From contig JBBSDW010000159.1 of assembly GCA_038240295.1 (NCBI GenBank), forward strand, positions 1-7,062: 7,062 bases of DNA, written 5' to 3'. Made by a program: the position numbers and the translations under genes. Shown here piece after piece: positions 1 to 4,443 of the stretch. Positions within the stretch are counted from its first letter, which is position 1; each line of letters opens with the position of its first letter. A model generated the notes under the pieces. That model was not told where the DNA came from. It searched no databases and was given only the letters and a program-made list of their open reading frames with translations. Origin of the DNA: JABDDM01 sp038240295. Its GTDB lineage: Bacteria; Bacteroidota; Ignavibacteria; Palsa-1295.

Positions 1-271
1 ATGAAATCGAGAGGGTCTGCCCGGTACCAAGTAGGCACTTCCCTAACGGCCCAGTCTCGGAATGAGAAACGAGTTTGGTCGAAGGAGACGCCCCATATCG
101 GGCCCAACTTTTCCCAGCATCATTCGAGCGATAGAGTATCCCAGATTGCGTAAGCGCATAAAAGGTTTGACCGAGCCTCGCAACAGAAGTTTCCCCTCCG
201 CCGTAAGTTCCATTAGTCAACAGCCACTGCGCAGACGCGAGCGTCTGCACGAGGTCAACGACGGCGATCGA
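1..271 (-). CDS. N-terminal part of a secreted BNR-repeat (sialidase-like) surface protein, cut by the window edge
   Basis: Reading the minus strand from 271 gives 90 open codons that run off the left edge. The protein reads ...LASAQWLLTNGTYGGG, then GILYRSNDAGKSWARYG. Known of the family: secreted proteins of Ignavibacteria and relatives often begin their mature part with 'W..TNGPYGG' followed by BNR/Asp-box repeats of the form 'lyrStDnGksW'. Here the Asp-box is S-N-D-A-G-K-S-W. Seen: ASA before Q-W suits signal peptidase cleavage. The only usual in-frame start is GTG at 250, which leaves about seven residues before cleavage, too short for a signal peptide; TAG closes the frame at 274-272. 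The leader may therefore be frameshifted or lost (see findings). The gene follows the type IX-secreted protein gene on the same strand after less than 120 bases, so co-transcription is plausible. Partial at the 3' end; the specific function is not known. Confidence 0.62.
231..248. repeat. 8-bp inverted repeat GCAGACGC/GCGTCTGC
   Basis: GCAGACGC at 231-238 and GCGTCTGC at 241-248 are perfect complements separated by GA. The palindrome lies inside the probable signal-peptide end of the partial BNR protein gene. There is no T-run on either side, so it is not a standard terminator. It may be chance or a coding constraint. Confidence 0.4.
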
Positions 272-365
272 CTACCCCCAAAAGCTTACTTGAGTCCAGC
301 CAGCCACTCATTAGCTGTCCCGACCGAGAACTTCCTTGTGTGGGCAGCGATTGCATTTCCAGATG

Positions 366-1151
366 TTACCGAGAGAAGACACAGGTAGCCCGACCTGACT
401 TGGTCATAAGAACATATGTCCCGTTCTCAAGCGAGCGAACATCAAGGTTAAGTGAAGCACTTCCACGATGCAGACGTTGCGTCACGCGAGTTCGACCGAG
501 CATGTCAACGACTGTTATCAATTGACTTTCCTCGGTCGGACAGTAAACCGACAGTGTAGATGTTGCTGGATTCGGGTAGCATTCGAGTCCGGCACTTACC
601 CCGCGCGCTCGCACGAGGGCAGGCTTAGAGTCTCCAATTTCGAAACTGAATCTTAGACTACCATTGCTATCGATCGGGTAGCCATAGTTGGTTTGATACG
701 TCATGTCAGCAATCCTTGGGTTCTGTCCTTGATACACTCGCTCTGTCATTGCGAATGTATCCATCGACTGCAGAACATCTACGCCTCCCATGTCGCTTAT
801 CAAATTTCCGGCGGCGTCAATAGAATAAGGAAGATCATGCATATGAAGATGCCAGGATTTGGAACCAACGCCCATACCGAACCCCTGAGTTGTACTTCCA
901 TCGTATGACAGGCTTTTGATGCTGTGAAGTTTCGAATCGAAAACAGCAATAAAATTGAGTTGACCTGCGTCGAGATCGTTCGGGATACTTACGCGCAGTG
1001 TGTCATTCGAGAGTGTAACTGTCGGATTCACTGAGGCCAACCATGGATCATTAAAGCTCGTGATCCCTGAAAAATTGGCAGAGCTGTCAAACGGATGTCC
1101 GTTCAGTGAATCAATGACGGCTCGCAAATCCGTGTGCGCGAAGGCCTCCAA
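366..1151 (-). CDS. Type IX secretion (Por) substrate: body and C-terminal sorting domain, leader out of frame
   Basis: This is a 261-residue open frame when read from a TTG codon at 1151; the frame is open back to a TAA at 1172-1170. Residues about 189-261 are a clear type A T9SS C-terminal sorting domain: CYPNPATSTLSVYCP, then VVDMLGR, then LDVRSLENGTYVL and a last strand ending in FSR. Known of the family: this domain sends a periplasmic protein through the type IX machinery to the cell surface, where it is cleaved and often anchored. Residues 1-188 are beta-rich with no domain I recognise; a His cluster HLHMH lies near residues 101-105. A T9SS substrate needs an N-terminal signal peptide and this frame has none. 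One is encoded just upstream in the frame offset by one base (1290-1111), so TTG is unlikely to be the true start. Either the gene carries a frameshift or the assembly has an indel in 1114-1169. No catalytic motif is visible and function is unknown. Confidence 0.8.
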   Translation of the reverse strand: MEAFAHTDLRAVIDSLNGHPFDSSANFSGITSFNDPWLASVNPTVTLSNDTLRVSIPNDLDAGQLNFIAVFDSKLHSIKSLSYDGSTTQGFGMGVGSKSWHLHMHDLPYSIDAAGNLISDMGGVDVLQSMDTFAMTERVYQGQNPRIADMTYQTNYGYPIDSNGSLRFSFEIGDSKPALVRARGVSAGLECYPNPATSTLSVYCPTEESQLITVVDMLGRTRVTQRLHRGSASLNLDVRSLENGTYVLMTKSGRATCVFSR

Positions 1152-1290
1152 TCTGGATCTGCCCTTTTGTTATACGTTTAAGAATTGTGGAGTCGACCTG
1201 CGACGCTGAGACAGAGTACCATAGAATCATTGCCGCAAACGCGACAATCCCCCCAACACACAAGTGAGGACGCGAATTCATTTTCACCAT
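1111..1290 (-). pseudogene. Out-of-frame signal-peptide segment of the T9SS surface protein gene
   Basis: An ATG at 1290 (alternative ATG at 1281) opens a short frame that begins MVKMNSRPHLCVGG and continues as a hydrophobic stretch IVAFAAMILWYSVSA. It then reads SQVDSTILKRITKGQIQ and stops at TGA 1113-1111. The positive n-region, hydrophobic core at residues about 10-25 and V-S-A before Ser form a standard Sec signal peptide with predicted cleavage after Ala29. The long T9SS frame is open in the adjacent frame from 1169 downward, so moving from this frame to that one requires skipping one base (+1) somewhere in 1114-1169. The minus strand carries AAAAGGG at 1168-1162 there, a likely place for an indel. 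I infer one gene, 1290-366, broken or misread. It is typed as a broken gene; a sequencing error is equally possible. Confidence 0.6.
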
Positions 1291-1313
1291 TCGAGGACGA
1301 GTGGAAGTAATGT

Positions 1314-1326
1314 TGCAAATTTTGCA
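1314..1326. promoter_or_regulatory. AT-rich palindrome upstream of the T9SS protein gene
   Basis: TGCAAATTTTGCA is symmetrical around a central T, and the surroundings extend it imperfectly (GTTGCAAATTTTGCACAAC). It lies about 25 bases upstream of the proposed ATG at 1290, where a promoter or operator would be expected. The role is inferred from position only. Confidence 0.25.
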
Positions 1327-1337
1327 CAACTTTGTTC

Positions 1338-1356
1338 GCACTACGATACGTAGTGC
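1338..1356. promoter_or_regulatory. Perfect 8-bp palindrome, operator-like
   Basis: GCACTACG (1338-1345) and CGTAGTGC (1349-1356) are perfect complements around ATA. The site is 48 bases upstream of the ATG at 1290 and 83 bases downstream of the tmRNA 3' end. Neither side has a T-run after the stem, which argues against an intrinsic terminator. A dimeric regulator site or an RNA hairpin in the leader are both possible; nothing decides between them. Confidence 0.3.
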
Positions 1357-1407
1357 AGAAATCAAAAACGACGACTTAAAGATGTATTCGAGATTCACTT
1401 CCCCAAT

Positions 1408-1428
1408 TTCATCCTTCATCCTTCATCC
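1408..1428. repeat. Three tandem copies of heptamer TTCATCC (GGATGAA on minus)
   Basis: TTCATCC occurs three times without interruption, followed by TT at 1429-1430. On the minus strand it reads (GGATGAA)3 and begins about 10 bases after the tmRNA discriminator base. Short heptamer repeats of this kind are known between genes in several bacterial groups and vary in copy number by slippage. It may be transcribed as part of the tmRNA precursor. Confidence 0.75.
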
Positions 1429-1438
1429 TTGCCCATCG

Positions 1439-1912
1439 TGGAGGTGAGGGGAATCGAACCCCTGTCCGAAAAGCTCGACTGGACGCTACTACGCACATAG
1501 TCTCTTGATTGGTTAAGCAGAGCCAGGTCATAGCAAGTGACCACCGGCCTGGAACTGCTGCCCCTCCTGCATACGGACCGCGAGCGAAGAACACTCTCGC
1601 GGAGAGAGACATAGCAATTCGGCACCTCATTACACCGCAAACGCAATTGCTTGCTTTTACGATTTCAGACCCGCTATGTCTAAAGGTCTGATGAGATGGG
1701 CACCCTCAGACCTCCCGGTCCGAAGCAGCTACAACTTCAACAATTAAGTTAAAGGAGCTTAGGCAGCCATTGCGTAACTATAAGAGTTCGCAGTTATGTT
1801 TGCTGACTGTTTGAGTCAGAGCTAACCTTGCGGAAAGCTCACGAGCGCTGTCAACCTCACTCGGTGCGCAACGTGCCATTCGACGACTCCCCGTCGAAAC
1901 CAATGCACCCCC
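1439..1912 (-). ncRNA. ssrA: tmRNA (10Sa RNA)
   Basis: tmRNA frees ribosomes stalled on broken mRNAs by acting first as alanyl-tRNA and then as a short message that tags the peptide for proteolysis. Seen at the 5' end (1912): GGGGGTG, then GGTTTCGACGGGG, the conserved tRNA-like and D-loop segment. Seen at the 3' end: GGACAGGGGTTCGATTCCCC (T arm), then CACCTCC pairing with GGGGGTG (six Watson-Crick pairs and one G-U), then discriminator A at 1439. The next bases are CGA, so CCA is not encoded. The tag frame ends SYSYAMAA-TAA (stop at 1761-1759). Starting at GCG 1791 it gives ANSYSYAMAA, the same length and ending as the Chlorobium-type tag; starting at GCA 1803 it gives ANITANSYSYAMAA. The RNA is about 474 nt, longer than the usual 350-400, with 320 nt after the tag stop. 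The acceptor ends and tag make the call firm. Confidence 0.95.
1759..1803 (-). other. tmRNA tag-peptide reading frame
   Basis: Codons on the minus strand from 1803 read A N I T A N S Y S Y A M A A stop. The last residues A-M-A-A form a ClpXP-type degron. Two resume codons are possible: GCA at 1803-1801 (14 residues) or GCG at 1791-1789 (10 residues, ANSYSYAMAA). From memory the Chlorobium tag is ADDYSYAMAA, which favours the shorter form. The sequence CAGTCA-GCAAAC before the first GCA resembles the TAGTC-GCAAAC context of the E. coli resume codon and favours the longer form. Left open. Confidence 0.8.
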
Positions 1913-1926
1913 GTGCATTTAGCACG
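1913..1926 (-). promoter_or_regulatory. Possible -10 region of ssrA
   Basis: On the minus strand GTGCTAAATGCAC ends one base before the tmRNA 5' end. TGCTAAAT resembles an extended -10 box about 7 bases before the first G. It is also a small palindrome, GTGC-TAAAT-GCAC. No good -35 hexamer is visible 16-18 bases further upstream, so the call is weak. Confidence 0.3.
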
Positions 1927-1954
1927 GTCTCTTAACGTTTTGTTGCTGGGATAC

Positions 1955-1983
1955 GTGTCCGGTTTTCCGTGTCCGGTGTCCGG
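1955..1983. repeat. Three copies of GTGTCCGG
   Basis: GTGTCCGG occurs at 1955-1962, 1969-1976 and 1976-1983, the last two sharing one G. On the minus strand these read CCGGACAC and sit 43 to 71 bases upstream of the tmRNA 5' end. They could be a short tandem repeat relic or binding sites near the ssrA promoter; nothing in the sequence decides. Confidence 0.6.
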
Positions 1984-2030
1984 CGTCGGGGAGCACGATT
2001 TGCTGAGATCCCAAAGTCGCCATTTTCTAA

Positions 2031-2087
2031 GCGTCATTGCGAGGAGGATTGATTTCGCGAAGCGAATCAACCGACGAAGCAATCTTT
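2031..2087 (+). repeat. REP-like palindromic repeat, copy A (57 bp)
   Basis: This segment is base-for-base identical to 2226-2282. It begins GCGTCATTGCGAGGAGGATT and ends CCGACGAAGCAATCTTT. Internally TTGATTTCGC and GCGAATCAA form a hairpin with a GAA loop and one bulge; the outer ATTGC and GCAAT also pair. From memory, short elements with ends like GTCATTGCGAGGAG and GACGAAGCAATC are dispersed between genes in many unrelated bacteria, so this is probably one member of a genome-wide family. Confidence 0.85.
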
Positions 2088-2127
2088 AGGAGCGGGGAAG
2101 AATGCGAGCGCCGAGTACCCCGCTCCT
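2088..2127. repeat. Inverted repeat AGGAGCGGGG/CCCCGCTCCT joining copies A and C
   Basis: AGGAGCGGGG (2088-2097) and CCCCGCTCCT (2118-2127) are perfect complements around a 20-base loop (2098-2117). Pairing continues outward into the repeats: CCGACGAAGCAATCTTT on the left matches the complement of GAAGATGCTTCGTCGG on the right with few mismatches. Together they make an imperfect stem of about 26 bp. Copies A and C thus form the two arms of one larger palindrome. Confidence 0.8.
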
Positions 2128-2166
2128 GAAGATGCTTCGTCGGCGTGGGGGCCTCCTCGCAATGAC
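2128..2166 (-). repeat. REP-like repeat, inverted copy C (shortened)
   Basis: On the minus strand this reads GTCATTGCGAGGAGG, then CCCCCACG, then CCGACGAAGCATC. It keeps both ends of copy A but replaces the internal GATTGATTTCGCGAAGCGAATCAA hairpin with eight bases. It lies opposite copy A as the far arm of the palindrome. Confidence 0.75.
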
Positions 2167-2181
2167 CTTGAACGGCGCGGG

Positions 2182-2198
2182 CACCTCTTCGCGATGAC
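2182..2198 (-). repeat. Degenerate fragment D of the REP-like repeat
   Basis: On the minus strand GTCATCGCGAAGAGGTG resembles the leading end GTCATTGCGAGGAGG of the repeat with a few changes. No matching far end is visible, so it is probably a decayed or partial copy. Confidence 0.4.
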
Positions 2199-2225
2199 CC
2201 AAGGGCGTGATTCCTTTTATTAAAC

Positions 2226-2282
2226 GCGTCATTGCGAGGAGGATTGATTTCGCGAAGCGAATCAACCGACGAAGCAATCTTT
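2226..2282 (+). repeat. REP-like palindromic repeat, copy B (57 bp)
   Basis: This copy is identical to 2031-2087 with a spacing of 195 bases. It is followed by TTAGCAGTGGGG and a spacer (2294-2314) that resembles the loop after copy A, then CCCC. The similarity therefore extends past the 57 bp at a lower level. Confidence 0.85.
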
Positions 2283-2390
2283 TAGCAGTGGGGACGAAAT
2301 GCGAATACCAAGTGCCCCGACGTCGCCATCGATCGAGGAAGTACTTCGCCGGAAGTAAGACCCACCCCAGAGGCAGGAGTTACATTGTTC

Positions 2391-2411
2391 GCTCGCGCAG
2401 ACAAAGCGAGC
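2391..2411. other. Hairpin just after the zinc-ribbon gene
   Basis: GCTCGC (2391-2396) and GCGAGC (2406-2411) can pair around a 9-base loop directly after the minus-strand stop codon at 2414-2412. No T-run follows on the minus strand, so at most it is a weak terminator or 3'-end stabilising hairpin. Confidence 0.25.
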
Positions 2412-3191
2412 TTACTCGCCTGACTCTTCTTCCTCCTCATGAACGACTTGCGCTACAGGTACCGGTTCGCCATCGACGGCAAGAGAAATAACTTCACCGA
2501 CGACGATGCGTCCGCAATATTCACATACCGCGTGCTTCTCCCCTTTTTTGAGTTCGAGCACGAGCTGACGAGGAATCGCATTGAAGCATCCGCCGCACAC
2601 ACCATTGCGGACCGGCACAACAGCAACACCATTTTTCGCCGGGCGAACGCGGTCGTACATACCGATAAAATTCGGACGAATAAGTTTGAGCGTTCCGGCT
2701 CGCTTTTTCAAAAGTTCTTTTTCTTCCTGCTCGGTCTCGGCCATGAGCGACTTCAACGTCACTTCCTGCTGCGTGAGATCGGTTTCCATCTCTGCGAGTT
2801 CTTCGCGCATCGTTGTGGCCTCGACGCGGGTCTGCTCGAGTTCGAGTCCGAGTCGAGCACTTTCATCAACGTGCCGCGAGAGACGCTTTTGTGCATCGTC
2901 GAGCTGGAATGTGATCGCGTCGTATTCACGCGTCGTCTTTACATCGAACTGCTGCGCTTTGTATTTCTCTACTTTCTCGCGAAGTTCGATCGACTCCTGA
3001 TGCACTTCGGCAGTGCGCTTTTCGATTTCGGCAACGTGAGTATCGGCATCCTGAAGCCTCGTGCGCTGCTCGGTGACCATTTGCCGAAGGTCATCGACAT
3101 GCTGCGGCAACTCACCCCGATTTTCGATGAGTTCATCAAGGTGGCTGTCGATCTTTTGAAGTTCGTAGAGATGCAGAAGTGATTCGTTCAC
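2412..3191 (-). CDS. Coiled-coil C4-type zinc-ribbon protein (DUF164/CT398-like family)
   Basis: The product has 259 residues. Residues about 10-165 are a long, highly charged pair of coiled-coil helices. The motif QFDVKTTREYDAI near residues 81-93, at the helical turn, is typical of this family. A zinc ribbon follows with Cys199-x2-Cys202 (VCGGCF) and Cys223-x2-Cys226 (VCEYCG), which should bind one zinc ion. The C-terminus ends in an acidic EEEEESGE tail. Length and layout match the family, represented by Mycobacterium Rv2229c and Chlamydia CT398. The biochemical role is not settled; nucleic-acid binding and a link to secretion or sigma-54 components have been suggested for some members. 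The start is GTG at 3191; no ATG and no strong ribosome binding site lie nearby. It follows the Nif3-family gene by 75 bases on the same strand, a pairing seen in many phyla, so the two are probably co-transcribed and functionally linked. Confidence 0.9.
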   Translation of the reverse strand: MNESLLHLYELQKIDSHLDELIENRGELPQHVDDLRQMVTEQRTRLQDADTHVAEIEKRTAEVHQESIELREKVEKYKAQQFDVKTTREYDAITFQLDDAQKRLSRHVDESARLGLELEQTRVEATTMREELAEMETDLTQQEVTLKSLMAETEQEEKELLKKRAGTLKLIRPNFIGMYDRVRPAKNGVAVVPVRNGVCGGCFNAIPRQLVLELKKGEKHAVCEYCGRIVVGEVISLAVDGEPVPVAQVVHEEEEESGE

Positions 3192-3266
3192 AGTTTTCTT
3201 TCTTGTTATCGCTCACGGTCTCTCGAGCACGGCACAACTTGCGGCACCGGTCACGATCGACTTCAT

Positions 3267-4397
3267 TCAAAAATAATGCACTGCGTTCGGCTCGGCGTGA
3301 GAAACGACAAGCGGTAACCCCGATTGGGGGTCACCAGATTGATTCGTCGCGAGTGCTTTCCGGATAGCACGCAACATCCCTTGTGCTACGAAACGCTCCG
3401 TCTCACTATGACCCGCATCGACAAGCAGCATGTTGTCGTGGCTCGCTCGATAGAAATCATGGTACCGAATATCGGCAGTGATAAACATGTCGGCCTTCGA
3501 TCGAAGCGCGGCGGAATAGAATTCCATCCCCGCGCCGCCTAACATCGCCACCCGCTTGACTCTCTTCTCGGAGACTGCATTGTGACGAAGCATCGGAGTA
3601 CCAAAGGCCGCTCGGACCCGCTCCAGTGCTTCGTTTACGTTGATCGCCTCCGCCCACTCGCCAATCGCACCCATTCCAAAATTCGGATTTTCATTTTCGA
3701 GCGCATAGATATCGCAGGCAACCGATTCGTATGGATGCACGTCACACATCGCTTGGATCGCTCTCGAAGTTTTCCAACTTTCACAGATCGCTTCGATGCG
3801 AATTTCTTCGACGGTTTCCAAAATATTTTTTTTGCCGATCGCCGGATTCGAACGATCATTTCCGCGGAATGTCCCGCGACCCTCCACTTGCCAGGTACAA
3901 GCGTCGTAATTGCCGAGCGCCCCGGCGCCCGAATCTTGAAGCGCTTTGCGAACTTCGTCTGCTGAATTTATCGGTACAAAAACTACGATCTTGTTCAGCG
4001 TCGCCTTCAATGGATCGAGTGAGCGGACCGAACGCAACTGCAATGCCTCAGCCATCAATCGGCTCGTGCCGAATTCAAGATGTGAATCGAAGGCGGTATG
4101 AAGAACGTAGAGCGATAGATCATTCTTCATGAGATCCCGAACAAGTTTTCCGGTGCGCGATGCATTCGTCAGCCGATCGATGTTCGGGAAGATAAGCGGA
4201 TGAAAGGCAACGATAAGATTTGCGCCGGTCTCGATCGCTTCGTTTAGTACCTCGCTCGTAACTTCGTACGCGATGAGCACCTTTCGGAGTTCGGCGGTTT
4301 CGTCGCCCACCTGCAGCCCAACTGTATCGCGCGCATAGCCAACCGATGCGAGCGGCACAACTACTTCAACGGACTGAATGAATTCTTTGATGAGCAT
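3267..4397 (-). CDS. Nif3/YqfO-family dinuclear metal-centre protein (GTP cyclohydrolase I type 2-like)
   Basis: The product has 376 residues from ATG 4397, giving MLIKEFIQSVE. A GTG at 4409 would add four residues but MLIKEF aligns with the normal family start. Visible motifs: DTVGLQVGD (24-32, usually WDNVGLQVGD), FHPLIF (H66), HTAFD (H100, D104) and DAGHSETE (H330, E334). These are the metal ligands of the Nif3 fold. Between about residues 133 and 236 lies the PII-like insert of the longer YqfO type, with its HPYE motif at 221-224. Members form toroidal hexamers with two metal ions per subunit; the cellular reaction is not established and the 'GTP cyclohydrolase' name rests on limited data. 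The usual first His of HHP is Phe65 here; the eukaryotic homologue has Tyr, so this need not abolish function. It sits between the LpxH-like gene (46 bases upstream) and the zinc-ribbon gene, probably in one transcript. Confidence 0.9.
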   Translation of the reverse strand: MLIKEFIQSVEVVVPLASVGYARDTVGLQVGDETAELRKVLIAYEVTSEVLNEAIETGANLIVAFHPLIFPNIDRLTNASRTGKLVRDLMKNDLSLYVLHTAFDSHLEFGTSRLMAEALQLRSVRSLDPLKATLNKIVVFVPINSADEVRKALQDSGAGALGNYDACTWQVEGRGTFRGNDRSNPAIGKKNILETVEEIRIEAICESWKTSRAIQAMCDVHPYESVACDIYALENENPNFGMGAIGEWAEAINVNEALERVRAAFGTPMLRHNAVSEKRVKRVAMLGGAGMEFYSAALRSKADMFITADIRYHDFYRASHDNMLLVDAGHSETERFVAQGMLRAIRKALATNQSGDPQSGLPLVVSHAEPNAVHYF

Positions 4398-4443
4398 TGA
4401 TCGGACCACAAAAATACGAGTCGAGCGGCGCCCGAATTTGAAT

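Larger units (their letters stand above)
1291..1438. other. Intergenic region between ssrA and the T9SS protein gene
   Basis: This stretch contains three copies of the heptamer TTCATCC (1408-1428), a perfect 8-bp palindrome (1338-1356) and an AT-rich palindrome TGCAAATTTTGCA (1314-1326). The minus-strand reading frame across it continues the signal-peptide frame upstream to 1419, but the residues before Met at 1290 look non-coding. I see no convincing -35/-10 pair and no T-rich intrinsic terminator for the tmRNA. Confidence 0.5.
1913..2411. other. Gene-free region filled with palindromic repeats
   Basis: About 500 bases between the zinc-ribbon protein gene and ssrA hold no convincing gene. 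From left to right there are GTGTCCGG repeats (1955-1983), REP-like copy A (2031-2087), its hairpin spacer (2088-2127), inverted copy C (2128-2166), fragment D (2182-2198), copy B (2226-2282) and a spacer like that of copy A (2283-2318). Open frames here on the minus strand share the peptide MLRRLIRFAKSILLAMT only because they start inside the duplicated repeat, so I do not regard them as genes. Confidence 0.7.

Noticed and set aside
62..388. A 108-codon plus-strand open frame at the left end
   Set aside because: It is Arg/Pro-rich with no motif, and the opposite strand encodes a convincing BNR-type protein segment over most of it.
1162..1168. AAAAGGG (minus strand) as a programmed -1 frameshift site in the T9SS gene
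   Set aside because: The body of the gene is in the +1 frame relative to the leader, so a -1 slip would not reach it, and the heptamer does not fit X-XXY-YYZ.
1416..1646. Open frames on both strands at about 1409-1691
   Set aside because: They lie within the structured tmRNA gene and have no protein-like features.
1822..2277. Two minus-strand open frames, 2082-1822 and 2277-2086, both beginning MLRRLIRFAKSILLAMT
   Set aside because: They share the start only because both begin within the duplicated 57-bp repeat; the rest is unrelated, and the first overlaps the tmRNA gene.
2031..2282. Possible CRISPR array
   Set aside because: There are only two identical 57-bp copies with a long interval that contains an inverted copy, and no regular spacers or cas genes.
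2439..3182. A 247-codon plus-strand open frame opposite the zinc-ribbon gene
   Set aside because: It mirrors the Glu/Lys-rich coiled coil on the other strand and is rich in Phe, Arg and Leu without any domain. The minus-strand gene has clear family motifs.
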